NCBI GenBank assembly: GCA_039621445.1
Contig: CP154955.1
Coordinates: 1,194,558-1,258,557, forward strand
DNA: 64,000 nucleotides
From: Euglena gracilis
Lineage: Eukaryota > Euglenida > Euglenophyceae > Euglenales
Direction of reading: 5' to 3'
How positions within the stretch are numbered: the first letter of the stretch is position 1; each line of letters opens with the position of its first letter. Below, in pieces: positions 43,801-55,299 of this stretch. The position numbers were made by a program, and so were the translations under genes. The notes under the pieces were generated by a model, which was not told the DNA's origin, did not search any database, and saw only the letters and a program-made list of their open reading frames with translations.

Positions 43801-46800
43801 CCAATTGAGGAATTGGCAGCCATCAAGCAATAAAAACAGGCAATTTCCTGAGCTGTGCATGCGGTCCTGCACCACACATCAATTTACGGACAAAACTTCG
43901 AAGGCTTTGCAGCAAATTTTGGTTGGAGGTGCATTTTTGCCCATCCAGGAATGGGGAAAGAAAAAGACGGAGAAAATTACCCCCGCAGAAAATAGCCCCA
44001 GCAAATCGACTGGGACACTCTGCGGTCTTACCTCCCCCCCTTGTCCAACGACCACTAAATATCGCTACTGGCTATGGGGGGGGTGGCCATTTTGGCCAAA
44101 TATCGCTGCTGACCGGGGGGGGGTCTAGGGTTTGATATAAGGACAGGTGGGATTTTTTTTTAAAGGAAAGGTGGGGGTCCAGACCCCCCCTGCGGGCCAG
44201 GGGGGGGGGAGGGTGGGGGAGGACACCCCCCCCACCTAAACAGTGGCGCGGTCTGGGTGACCGAAATTTTTTTGACCCCCCAAAACGACCAAAAGTGCCA
44301 TTTTGGGCACTTTTTGGGCAAAAATTTGCCAAAAATGCAAAAAAAAATTTCGGCACGAAGCGCCAGAGGAAAAAATTGACCCTTTTGGGGGGGGTCGGGG
44401 TACCCCCCCCAGGGTCGGTCCGGACCCCCCTGGCAGGTGGGGGGGGGGTGGTCCGGACCCCCCCTGCGGGCCAGGAGGGGGGGGGGGGGTGATACACCTC
44501 CAACACCTAAGCCATGTACGCCCTCCTCATATCAAACCCTGGGGTGGTCATTAGACAAGACCGGGGTCAAAAAATTTTTCTCCCGCTTCGTCCCAAGGTG
44601 AACAACAGGTGAACAAAATGGCCAAAAGCGGTCAAAAGGGGGCAAAAGTGGATAAAAGCAGTCAGAAGTGGCTTAAAATGGCCACAAATGTGCAAAAATA
44701 GCCAGAAGCAGCCAAAAATTGGCATAAATGAAGCAAAAATGCATTCAAACCTGCCAAAAGTGGTTCACGTTGCCAAATGCAGCCCAGAGTGGCCCAAAAT
44801 GGCCAAAAGTGGCCAAAAGTGGTCGAAAATGACCAAAAAAAACACATATGGCATAAAGTGGAGCCCCCACAGTCGAGTGTGGGGTACTGTGGGGGGTAAG
44901 TGTGGGGGGGAGTGTGGGGGGTAAGTGTGGGGTGACAGTGGGGGGGGAGTGTGGGGGGTAGGTGTGGGGTGACAGTGGGGGGGAGTGTGGGGGGGAGTGT
45001 GGGGTGACAGTGGGGGGAGGGTGGGGGGTAAGTGTGGGGTGACAGTGGGGGGGAGTGTGGGGGGGAGTGTGGGGTGGCAGTGGGGGGGAGTGTGGGGGGT
45101 AAGTTTGGGGTGACAGTGGGGGGGGGGGAGTGTGGGGGGGGGAGTTCGGTATGGGAGCCCAGCTCCCCGTGTCGTCTGTGGCCCGGCAACCCCCGGTCAG
45201 GTGACATTGCGGCGTCACCGTTCCGGGACCGATTGGCCTGACACGTCGGGCAGTGTGCTTTCGGACCCCTCCCCACTGCCCTCCCTGCATGTGTAGCAGG
45301 GGCGCCCAAGTGAGCACATGCCGAAGGCACGTGCGTGTTTGGCAGGCCGTCCGGGCCATGTTCCAGGTCACTCGACCACCTTGCTTGGGCGACTTGTAGG
45401 TGGGTAGGTTCCACCCTGTCGTCGGGGGGTAACCGCTGCTGGGCTGCCCCAGCCAGCGGGCTAGGGTCTCTGCGGGGCGGCTGTGAATCACTGGGGCCGG
45501 GTTGTTCTTGGCCGCCTGGGCACCCAGAGCAGCCGAGTGAGGCGCGTCGTGGCCCCTGTGGGCACCTCTCCTCGGCTGCTGCTCCCTGTCAGCGCCCACA
45601 GGCGCCCCTCGAGACTCTTACCCCTGCTGGCCGGAGCTGCGCAGCGCAGCACGGGCCCGACAACAACCGGTTTCGCCCGCGGGGCTGACCTGCCCTCCAA
45701 GCTCCCCCGAGGGTTACCCGGACGGCACTGAAGCCGCTTAGGAACCCGGGGGGTGGCCAGCCCCACCCACCCTCCTCCATGCCTGCGTGTGGGGGGTGGC
45801 ACGCAGGTTTAGGAGGGTTGCGGCCTGCGTTGGCGGCATGCCTCGACTCCATGGCATGCCCCCAGGGGTACACCGTGCCACTTGGCTGGAGGTGCAGGTC
45901 CGTCTTGTACCCCCGGGGGGAGTGTGGGGGGCGACAGTGGGGGCAAGTGTGGGCTGATGTGGGACACTTCACTATTGTGCTCTGCAATAATGAACGTTTT
46001 TGCACCGCAGACTTTTAACCGTGTCAGAATTTGTATTATTTTCTTTCTGCTTGAGGTGCAAATGGTGTTCTGGTGTCTTGGGACGTGAGACACATGTCCA
46101 CTACCTGGGTTTTTTGTTCACTTGCCGCTATTTTCTATCTTCGTGTTCGGAAGATAAGGATTTTGTTATTTTGGATCTGGGGGGGGGTCTGGGCCCCCCC
46201 CCCCGACGAGGCCGAAGGCCGAGTAAGTCAAAAAATGACACTCAAACGTTGGGCCACATGCAGGAATTTGGCAATTTCCTTTTCACAGAAAAAAGAAGTG
46301 TGGGGGGTAAGTGTGGGGTGACTGTGGGGGGGAGTGTGGGGGGCAAGTGGGGTGACAGGAGGGGGGAGTGTGGGGGGCAAGTGTGGGGTGACAGTGGGGG
46401 GGGAGTGTGGGGGGTAAGTGTGGGGTGGCAGTGGGGGGGAGTGTGGGGGGGGGAGTGTGGGGTGACAGTGGGGGGGAGTGTGGGGGGCAAGTGTGGGGTG
46501 ACAGTGGGGGGGAGTGTGGGGTACCCCACAGTACTGTGGGGTACTGTGGGGGCTCCACTTTACGCCATCTCTCAAAAAAAAACACCAAAAAATTGCTGAT
46601 TTGCATGAAAACAGGCAAAAAAAGAATCGAAATCAACTACACATGGATAATACTTGTGGAAATTTGTGAAAACCGCAAATGCGAACGTCTGGAAAAAAAG
46701 ATCACCCGGAAAAAGATCGCTACTGACCGGGGGGGGGGGCGTGGGACAAGACCGGTCGTTGGACAAGGGGGGGGGGGGGTAATGGATGCTCCTGGCAGCG

Positions 46801-49800
46801 GTGGACTTTCCAACGGTCGGCTAGATCCCAATCATACAATTTTTACTGACCTCCCGGGGGAGAGGGGGGTCACTCCACTCTTCAAAAAAACCGGTCAGTC
46901 ACTTTTTTCGGGAAGCCAGTCAGTCACACCCCCCCCCCCCCCCCCGTCGACCACTCTGGAATCCAAAGGAAATTTGACCAAAGACATGGAAAAATGCCAA
47001 AAAAAAATTCCGGCGCCTTTGGCGCCGGGTCACTTTTTGGTCACTTTTGCCAACCCCCCCCCCCCCGGGGGGAGGGGGTCCGGGCTAAAAACCAGTCACT
47101 CTGAAAAAACCAGTCACCCACCCCGGGGGGGGGGGTCGGCCAGTGATTGTATGGTCCCAACGCAAGGCAGCCACATCCTAGGGGGGGGGGGCATCTGGAG
47201 GGGGGGGACATTGCCGGCAAGGACTGCCCCAGCCCTCCTTGATGGTAGTGCAAAGCCTCAGGCATATGCCTGGCTCTGTCACCGTGTGCTATTTGGTCAC
47301 ACAAAAAGCACAAAATAAATAATACACCAAAAAAAGGTCTGTGTGTCACGTCTGGTCGTACAAACATTGCCCAGTCGAACTCCACATTCTTTGAGCGCTC
47401 GTACGCCAGGCGCTCCAAATCCACGGCCTCCATGTCCCAGAGGACGCCGGGGCAAGGTCTCATGACGCAGCCCCTGTAACTGCATACACCCACCACCACC
47501 CACTGGCAAAGATACAAAACACACACAGCCCCCCCCCCCCCCGCCTGTCTGGGAGTGGATGGTCCAAGCGGACCCCCAAAAAGACCCTTAATCGCCGTCC
47601 GGCATGATTGGGTCAGCAGGGCCTGGTTTGCTTGTTTAGCCCAGGGTCCCTGGGTCACTAATCTACCCTGCCTAACCTACCGCCCCCCCACTGAGAAAAG
47701 ATGAGCCACAAACACCCAGTACCGGGGAACGAGATGCTCATGACCGACCTCCAGGTGCACAGGTCGTCAGGTCTCCTTGTGGCGGGGCCAAAAGAGACGT
47801 CTCCCTGGGCCTGGGCTGCGTTACCTGCTGTGAAAATATGAGGACCAATCCAGCCGTCTGTCCTCCGACCAAAGGTATTTCGTCCCGCCATCCACCCACA
47901 TCAAAGGAATTTTCTCCAGCCAGCCGTCCTTCCGTCCATCCGTCCGTCCGCAGGTAAAAAACAACAACACATTTTCAGCTTTCCAGGGGGGAGTCAGGAC
48001 ACAGGGGGGGGGACATGGGGGGCATGTACCTTGAAAACCTGGCCTTTTGGGCAGTGTTTTCCCGGCAAGCTGGAGAGAATTTCACCTTTCTCCGCTTTGC
48101 TTCTTTGTTTGCGTGGCTCTGTTTCACAACCCACCCGGTGCTGTCCGTGCAGCCAGGACCAGAGCCGGAGGAGCCCCCCCTCGCCCCGCCCCGGCCGTGC
48201 GCCAGCAGCTCCTCGTTGTAGTGCGCGTGGATGTCGAGCTTCATCCGCGCGTTGAGGTGCTGCACGCACTGCGGCGGGGGCGGGGGAGGGTCGCTCACCA
48301 CTCTCCCGCAGGCACCTCGCCCCCCCCCCCTCCCGTCCACTCCGTTGGGCGCTGCCGGGGTGGGCGAGGCCGAACGGAGACGCCCGGGGCACCAAGTTGG
48401 GGAATAACTCTTCTTTTGTCTGGAGATGTCCAGCATGGGATACTGTGAAGCGGCCAAAGAGGGGTGTGTGTCTTCTAAAGGCAGTTGGCTTTTGTTCTTC
48501 ACAAGGGGTGCAACAATTTTTTAAAACCTCAAAAGATCTTTGATTGTGGGCCGATAAGGAGGACCCGTTCACCACAACGCCCGTTCGTGGATAGTCAGGT
48601 CACGGAAGCGTCTGAATACCTTAGACACAGGCCCATCAAACTCGCTTTTAGTTGGCGCGTACCAACCCGTGATCCTGAGCTTTCAGAAAGAAAAAAAAAC
48701 AAACTCCTTTGTGCCTATACTTTTTCTCACCCAAACCTTTTCCACCCAAATTTATAATTACCTGATTGTTTGATTGTCTCTTTTGGATCTTTGGATCACA
48801 TCAAGTGTATGTGTTTTTTTTTTTTGTTTCTTTCCCCGCCCGCAGTAGAACCACGCACCGAAATGACCAAGCCCTGATGTACAGAGAAAATGAACTACTG
48901 CGAGGGACAGGTTCCCTCCCACACTTTCCCCATGCTTTCAGCAAGCGTCAACTGTGAGGTGCCTGTCCGCATCACAACATTCACGCCTGGCACATTCAGG
49001 AGGAGGTTGTACTGTTCCATACCTGTGGTGTTGGGAGTGCTGGCGGCACAGGGGGGGGACTTCAGGCGTGTAACTTTTTGAAATTTTGCATTGAAAATTG
49101 GGTGTTTTTTCAAGGTGACAGAATGACATCATTTTGGATTATCAAAACCAGGAATATCCGTTGCGTCGGTGGGGGGGGACAAGGAGAAATGTTTTTTGAC
49201 GCTGGACAGAGTGATTATAAATAGAATTTCAGCAACATCCACTCCATTTGTTGGCAAGTGATCATAGACAGTAAACTGTTTGGAGACCAAGTCACTGACT
49301 AAGCCTAAGCAGTCGAAAAAAATTGAAACAGGCCTTCAACTTTGATTTAAACAAAAGCCACACCACAATGGCATCAAAAAAAGGGGGAAATGCAATCAGG
49401 CTTTTGCGTAATGACCCGGGGGGGGGGGGACTGGCTGGCCAATCGGCTAGACACAGGAAAAAATGGACTAGCTAGACCCCCCTCCCCCCCCCGGGGTCCC
49501 CCAACTGGAAAAGAAATAAGGTGTTTAACAGGTTCTTGGCTGATTTTGTTCCAAAAATTCTCAAAAATGGCCAAAAACGGGCATTTTGGGCCATTTTTGG
49601 GGGTCCCAAAATTTTTTTCGGCGCTTCGCGTCGATCACTGGAAAAAAAATTTCCACTGGCTAGCCCTGCTAAGGGACCCCCCCGGGAGGGGGGGGCAAAA
49701 TCGAAAATGCAAGGGAAAATATGCAAAAAAAAAACAACGCATTTGCATTCCCCCTGCAAAGATTGTTGGGGTTTGGCACCAGTGCACCGCGCCGGATGAG

Positions 49801-49919
49801 CACAAAAAGCGTCAGCTCGCATTGCTCAACAAGCAGCGGGTACACCACATTGTCCAGGATGCTGCATGGCGCCAGGGCATCCCTCCAGTGCCTGGACCGG
49901 AGGGTCCAGCTGCAGCCAA
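40711..49919 (-). CDS. glycosyltransferase-like gene, multi-exon
   Basis: Gene-level entry. Minus-strand exons at 49.8, 48.2, 47.4, 43.4, 42.8 and 40.8 kb. The ordered motifs fit the algal/protist family in which an N-terminal NVVYPLLVE...LTLFVLI strand-helix is followed by FDWAMFVRPD, then PPWLSWGGINDRFAIVPRR, then a Tyr/Arg-rich segment. FxWxxxxRPD and WGG.NDRFA motifs occur in nucleotide-sugar-dependent transferase-like proteins, probably acting in the secretory pathway. Neither a signal peptide nor a membrane anchor was found because the first exon is unknown. Not all exon phases match, so exons or boundaries are missing. Confidence 0.5.
41249..42682. mobile_element. 1.43-kb element with CTTAGGCGGCC inverted ends and TA target
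   Basis: Left end CTTAGGCGGCCGAATTCGCA; the right end is the complement with one or two differences, then TA on both outer sides (41,247-41,248 and 42,683-42,684). Length and TA target recall Tc1/mariner, but no transposase frame is present. The interior repeats the palindrome ATTTGCGCAAAT and variants at least ten times. It lies in a glycosyltransferase-like gene intron. Confidence 0.85.
42758..42928 (-). CDS. exon of glycosyltransferase-like gene
   Basis: Encodes RRNFTRQYFHLYSALCVTGA, VKALPVLRGMNPEWIYRPGK and a short tail to donor GTATCT. Acceptor CTGTCAG. Confidence 0.6.
43318..43422 (-). CDS. exon of glycosyltransferase-like gene: WGGINDRFA motif
   Basis: Encodes MVRLRSLSPTHIYVPPWLSW then GGINDRFAIVPRR. 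Acceptor TACGTCAG, donor GTGTGG. The most diagnostic exon of this gene. Confidence 0.7.
44030..46783. mobile_element. outer inverted-repeat element enclosing the satellite element
   Basis: Left end ...CCCCCCCTTGTCCAACGACC with ATCGCTACTGGC; right end is the complement: GATCGCTACTGACC, G-run, GGTCGTTGGACAAGGGGG. Similar ends bound 3,962-4,383. Inside lie a GC hairpin (44,349) and the element at 44,848-46,568. Confidence 0.55.
44848..46568. mobile_element. 1.72-kb element with 26-bp inverted ends and G-rich satellite arms
   Basis: Left end ATGGCATAAAGTGGAGCCCC continuing CACAGT; the right end is its exact complement except one base. Arms at 44,880-45,150 and 46,300-46,540 are a ~36-bp satellite (GTGTGGGGTGACAGTGGG units) in the same orientation. 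The core 45,150-45,915 is GC-rich unique DNA. No target duplication was identified. Confidence 0.85.
47350..47479 (-). CDS. exon of glycosyltransferase-like gene: VRPD motif
   Basis: Encodes VLWDMEAVDLERLAYERSKN and VEFDWAMFVRPD. Acceptor TATGCAG, donor GTGACA. The RPD resembles the metal-binding acidic motif position of such transferases, but a catalytic role is inference. Confidence 0.65.
48135..48268 (-). CDS. probable exon of glycosyltransferase-like gene
   Basis: Encodes CVQHLNARMKLDIHAHYNEE and LLAHGRG, then a Gly/Ser-rich run to donor GTGGGT. Acceptor CCGCAG. Confidence 0.5.
49397..49700. mobile_element. family D element, left end plus body
   Basis: Begins CAGGCTTTTGCGTAA; the body (GACTAGCTAGACC, GC hairpin at 49,619) is an inverted match of 50,356-50,757. 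Right terminal repeat not recognised. Confidence 0.7.
49788..49919 (-). CDS. exon of glycosyltransferase-like gene: N-terminal fold segment
   Basis: Encodes WTLRSRHWRDALAPCSILDN and VVYPLLVEQCELTLFVLIRR. The NVVYPL..... hydrophobic strand is typical of the start of the transferase-like domain. Acceptor GGCTGCAG, donor GTGCAC or an earlier GTGCTC. Confidence 0.6.
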
Positions 49920-52900
49920 TGTAAGCAATACAATTTTGGAAATGAACGCACCAATCACCTGGGGTTTAGTGACCTTCAACACCCACAAAATCCCCACACA
50001 AAGCCAAAATCAACAATTTAAGGCCGAGAAATTAAGCCGCCATAATTACGTCCAGCTTATGCAGGGGGAAGGGGAAGAAATACTAAAATGCCCCCCAAAA
50101 GCTCTAAAATAGGCGCAAATAAGCATTGAAAAAATAAGAGGTTTTTGCGATATATGCGATTTTTCCAAAACCAGGCACCCTGGTCACCCTCCCATTCCGG
50201 TTGCCGACACAAAAAAAAATCTGACACACACCACACAGCACAAACATATCCCCCCATCTGGTGTAATTGCTTTTTCCAATTTTTATGGCAGCCATATCTT
50301 TGGTTGAGTGCTGTGTTGAGGTCACGGACATTGGCCGTATTTCAGCCTGTGAAATCAGGCTTTTGCATAAGGGATTGCGGCGGGGGGGGGGGGGGGGGGG
50401 GCTGCAGCTAGTCCAAATTTGGCTAGTGGGTTTTCTAGCAGACCCCCCGGGGGGGGGGTCTGCTAGCTGGGCTAGCTAATGGAAAATTTTTTTCCAGTGA
50501 TCGACGCGAAGCGCCAAAAAAAAAATTTGGGACCCCCAAAAATGGCCCAAAATGCCCGTTTTTGGCCATTTTTGGGAATTTTTGGAACAAAGTCAGCCAA
50601 AAACCTGTTAAAACCCTCATTTTTCCTCCGGCGCACAGCGCCGGAGGAAAAAAAATTTTCCAGTCCGGGCCCCGGGGGGTCTAGCTAGTCCACTTTTTCC
50701 AGCGTCTAGCCGATTGGCTAGCCAGTACCCCCCCCGGGGTCCTTAAACAAAAGCCTGTGTGAAATACCCATCAATTTCTTTGCATTTCTTCGATTTCCCC
50801 TCCATCCCTTATGAATCTCTCAAAGGTGCTCCAAACACGACAAAATAAAATTTTGGATAACATGGATTTTGGACCAGGCGGGAAAAAACTGGGAAAATAT
50901 AAAAAAAAATGCTCACCACTCCAGAACCCTGAGGAGCCGGGCTCTGAAACTTGGTTGGTTGGGTTGCCCATGAAACAAGCTTTAAAATATTTGCATATAT
51001 ACATCAAAATTCACCATCTCCTCACCCAGAAAAAGTCATTTTGCAGTCTTTGGTGCCAGCTCCTTGAAAAAAACATCCTGTTTTGAGTGGGTGATCAGAG
51101 ACCTTTCCAATGGGTATTTCCCAGGCTCCGATTTGCGCATACACACAAGACAAAGGCACGGCTGACACAAAGATTGGAAAATCACACAAACAATTACATC
51201 AGATGGAGGGTATGCTTTTTTGTGTTGTTGGGGATCTGTTTGTTGATTTGGCAACATCCGAACATGTAATTCATTTCAGGCCATTTTGCACTAATTTGAT
51301 GTAATTTCGGGCCATCGACCCATTTTTGGCCGTCTTCGACCGCTTCGAGCCATTTTGAGTCATTTTTAGGCGGTTTCAGTCACTATTTACAACACAGAGT
51401 TATTTTGAGCATACAGAGTCATTTTTAGAGCCAAAAAAAAATAGCCAAAATGTCCAAAAAAGTGGTCAACAATGGCTGAAAGCAAGCAAGACGGCCAAAT
51501 TATGACCTAAAATGGGCCAAAAATGGTGCAAGAGTCCCAAAATGAAAATGGTTGGCCGAAAAATTACAGGAATGGGTAAATAAGTGGCTGGAAACCAGCT
51601 TTCGGGCGTTCAGGATCAGGATTGTGACGAAATGTGAATATTTTGCCCATCTGTATTGCATACAAAACTTCCCCTTCCAACCCAGCGGTGCCCTGTGAAA
51701 GGTGCTGTTCAGCGTGCGGGGAGCTCCAGCCATACCATTGCTTACGAGCCACTTCCACTTTCACAAAAAAAGGGGGCTCACTATTGAAAAGTTCAGTTAC
51801 TCGGGGGAGCGGTCGGTCCATTTTGAATCAAAATCAAAAATCAATGGACTTTGGCCCAACCCCCCCAAAAAACGTCCGGGCATTCTCGGTTAGCACTGGT
51901 TGACCCCCAGGATTTTGGATTCTGGAGCCTCAGAAATCACTCCGAAATCGCCCCCCCCCCCCCAGGGGCGTGGTTGGAGACAACTTGCGGTGAGCGATGG
52001 TATGGGCCCAACAAAATAGAGAGCCACTCGGGGGCCAGATGGGGCACTGGGCTGGGTGGAAGGTGGATTGCTGGCTCCAGGGAGGTGGCCATTCCCTCAG
52101 CTGGATTCACTGGATGATGGGTGCACGAGCGCCGAGCAAAAAAAAAATGTGGAGCTGGGCAATCACCTCCCAGACGCGCCCAAATAGCTTCAATGCAAAA
52201 CAGACTAGCAAACGCGTGCATGCACAGTGACAAACACACTCACACGTGTGACACACATGTGCAGAACACACACACACACACACACACACTCACTCACACA
52301 CACACAGAGAGAGAGAGAGAGAGATTCAGACCCTCACGTGGGCACACACAACCAGATACTTTGGGTGTCCCAGACGAGAGGTGCCAACAACCCACCCATC
52401 GAGCACCCAGCCCCTTTCCCCCCCCGTGGGGTGCCGGGGCGGTGCTCTCAGGCACGTTGCCAGGGGTTTTGCCTCAAACTTAGGTGGAAAGAGCGCACCT
52501 GGGTTGGCGAAAATTTCGGTTGTTTGTCATTGATCTATGCCACATGAGAGCAGGCGCTGCTGGTGGCAACGAGGAAAGCCAAAAAAAAAAAAACGACTCT
52601 GACAGCATGGCACCGGGTCAACTTTGGGAGGACTTCAGGTTCGACACAAGGACAGATGGGAGAAATTTGGTCAGAGCACCCCTGTGGCCAAAAGGGGAGG
52701 TGGGGGGATGCCTCAACAAAAATGGTGGCATGGCGAAAAGCAGAATTGGAGGGGGAGGGCTGGTGCGTGTCAGACCCTTTACGTTTTAATTGAGGTGCAC
52801 CACTGCTTTCAAGGTCTGAAAACCCCCCTGCTCTGCAGTTGCGACCGGGTACAGGGCCAAGTACCACAACATGTAGAGCCATGCGCAACACATACAGAGC

Positions 52901-53661
52901 GAAGGAAAGGAATACAACTGCAAAGATTGAGGAAGGAGAGCAATGCACAGGACGAAACCACCACCACTCAATGCCAACCCTACAAGATCAAGAGTCACAT
53001 TCAGGGGCACAAACAATCCGAAAAAATATTAGACGAGGACATTTTTTTCAACACACCTTAATTTGACCAATACTCTTCTCCCCACCCTTGATTCTGATTC
53101 GTGATTATTTGTGATTATGGGGGCTTACAAAAAGGTGTCCATTTTTTCACTTTTCTTGCACAAAACAGCAGTACACATTCATAATACAACACAACTTTGT
53201 GTCACTTTGTGGTACTTTGCAGGATTTTGTGAAAAATTGCTAAATTCAGCAGAATTTTGCAACAGCATTTGAATTTTTTGAAGCATGATGCCAGGCTTTT
53301 GCTTAAAGACCCGGGGGTCAACTGGCTAGCCATTTTGCTAGACACTGGAAAAAATTGACTAGCTAGACCCCCTCCGGTCCCCTGACTGGAGAAAAGTTCC
53401 TCCGGGGCAGTGCGCCCAGGCGGAAATGAGTTTTTTTTTGTGTTTTTTTTTTATTTTGTCCCCAAAAAATTGATAAAATGGACAAAAATGGGCATTTTGG
53501 CAAGCATTAGGTCAAAAAAAAATTCGGCTTCGCACCCACAGTGCCAAAATGCCAAACAAAATCAAAGTGTGACCCAGGCACCTGCATCATCCAAGCGTTT
53601 GGGAAAGGAGAGCAGTTGAGAGAGGGTGGCAGAGATGAAAGAGGAGGAGTTTAATTCTCAC
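49920..53661. other. intergenic or intron DNA with family D elements
   Basis: No supported exon. Besides the D elements it contains a degenerate GGCCAAAA/GGCCATTTT tract (51,280-51,540), CA then GA microsatellites (52,266-52,325) and a family D relative at 53,292-53,540. Confidence 0.5.
50356..50757. mobile_element. hAT-like MITE, family D
   Basis: Ends CAGGCTTTTGCATAAGG and CCTTAAACAAAAGCCTG, flanked on both sides by TGTGAAAT (50,348-50,355 and 50,758-50,765). Two GC hairpins inside (50,499 and 50,626). A third, one-ended relative starts at 53,292. Confidence 0.9.
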
Positions 53662-53731
53662 CTCTTGTCCACGTCTGCTTTCCCGTTTTCGGGGGGACCT
53701 CTCCAATAGGGGTCTCAGACTGGAGCTGGGC
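53662..53731 (-). CDS. possible short exon
   Basis: Between acceptor GGGTCAG and the strong donor GTGAGAA: AQLQSETPIGEVPPKTGKQT then WTR. Weak evidence; no domain. Confidence 0.25.
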
Positions 53732-54476
53732 CTGACCCGGGTTGAAGCGGGCACCAAAAACTCGAAATCGAAAAGAAAAAAAAATTGTCCAAAACACTGC
53801 CAATTATGCAAAAAATCGATTCTTTGACCCCAAAAATGTCCTGGACTGCTTTTTTCCAACCCATTTTCCTCCATTTTTGGCCTCTGGGGCCATTTTTGTA
53901 CAGCCGAAAGCGAAAAATCCGTTACTGCCCAGCCGCCCAAATCTCGTTGATGGGGGGGAGGGGGGGTCCAGGGTTGGAGAAAGGCTGCTGGCTGGAAAAC
54001 GGCTGCTGGCTGGCTGTACCCCCCCCCGAGGCAGCATTGCAGGGACATAACCAGGGCTCTGAGGACAGGTGTTCTACGGCAGTTTTCTGTTTTCAAAAGG
54101 GGTTCCAGTGGGGGTGTTCCCAGACCTCCCCCTAAAACAGCCATAATTTTTTTTTCTTTTTCAAAAGGCCAAAACCCGTGCAACCCAAAAGTGCAAAAAA
54201 TGAAAACATTTGCGCAATTAGCGCCGTTTAACCATGCCTGCTCATAGCACATGCCGCCCTGGAGTCACACGTCCTTAAAAAGAAGTCGGTTTGTGTCTTC
54301 GCAATTCGCGCCTAGAAGCTTTCCTCAGCACTACCCCAAAAAATATTCTAGCCTTTTTGAAGATATTTGGACCACGCTTTTAGGAAATAAATTTGAAAAG
54401 GATTTTTTGCAAAACAAGGTTGAAACAGGGTCAAAACAACATGCAGGGTACGGCGCAAACACCAAGGCGCGGGCTG

Positions 54477-54649
54477 TCAGGGGGCCACCAGGAGGGCGTT
54501 GTACAGCAGCTCCCGCCAGTGGAGGAACACCGCGCTGGGCTGGCAGAAGTGGGTGCAGTCGGTGGCGTTCCGCCCGTCGAAGAAGCGCAGCCCGATGTGG
54601 CCACAGGCCCCCGGCCGGGTGTTGGGCGGCCGGGGGGGGGGGACGTCCA
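54477..54649 (-). CDS. C-terminal exon resembling PC-esterase/TBL family
   Basis: Encodes ACGHIGLRFFDGRNATDCTH, FCQPSAVFLHWRELLYNALL, VAP then TGA. The order DCTHxC.PS....W.ELLYNALL matches the end of PC-esterase (TBL/DUF231-type) proteins, where the Asp and His of DCTH belong to the catalytic site for O-acetylation of glycans. Upstream exons should lie at higher coordinates but none was recognised before the different-looking DNA begins near 55.3 kb, so this may be an isolated fragment. Confidence 0.6.
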
Positions 54650-55299
54650 CTGGATCGGGCCTTCTTCTCCAGAGGATCACCCCCCTCCACCCTCACCCCA
54701 CACCCCCAGTGACGTGTGTGGGGCACCATTTTTCCAGGGGAGATGCCGAAAATGGGCGAAATTTTGGCTGTGTCCAGGGGGAGGCTCCCCCCAGACCCCG
54801 CTTCCTGCACGAATCATCAAGGATATTTTATTCTTCGGTGTTTTCCCCTTGAAAAATGGTCCTAGGATTAGAATTCGTGGGAGAAACCTGGGGGGGGTGC
54901 ACTGGCGAAAATCAACGTGCCAGGGCAAGCAAACCAAACAAAATATTGGCGCTTCGTCCTCCCATAAGGGCACTGATAAGAGGAACCCCAAGAAGAAAAA
55001 CAAACAAAACTGGAGGATAACTTGACGACAGAGATACCAAGGTTTTTTTTTTGAGAAAAGACGGAGGACGCACATACCAAACAACCACGTGCATTAGAAA
55101 AAAAAAGATCGTTCATGAACGAACTGGTTTGCGATGAAATAAACATACATGCATACATGCATAATAATTGGAAAAATAGAGAGGATCATGCCCCTGACAT
55201 TACAGCAAAGAGAGGTATATTTTCATTATCTGCATCATAAATTTTCAGAAGGACCACAATTAAAAACAACCGGGGGGGATAGAGAGGAGCGGCTGCTTC

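Noticed and set aside
44662-45599. 250-284 codon Pro/His/Thr-rich minus-strand frames
   Set aside because: Mostly translation of the G-rich satellite arms; the core part has no domain and lies inside an inverted-repeat element.
51567-51830. Minus-strand frame with TELFNSEPPFFVKVEVARKQ
   Set aside because: Protein-like in places but without clear splice borders, domain or codon bias; not called.
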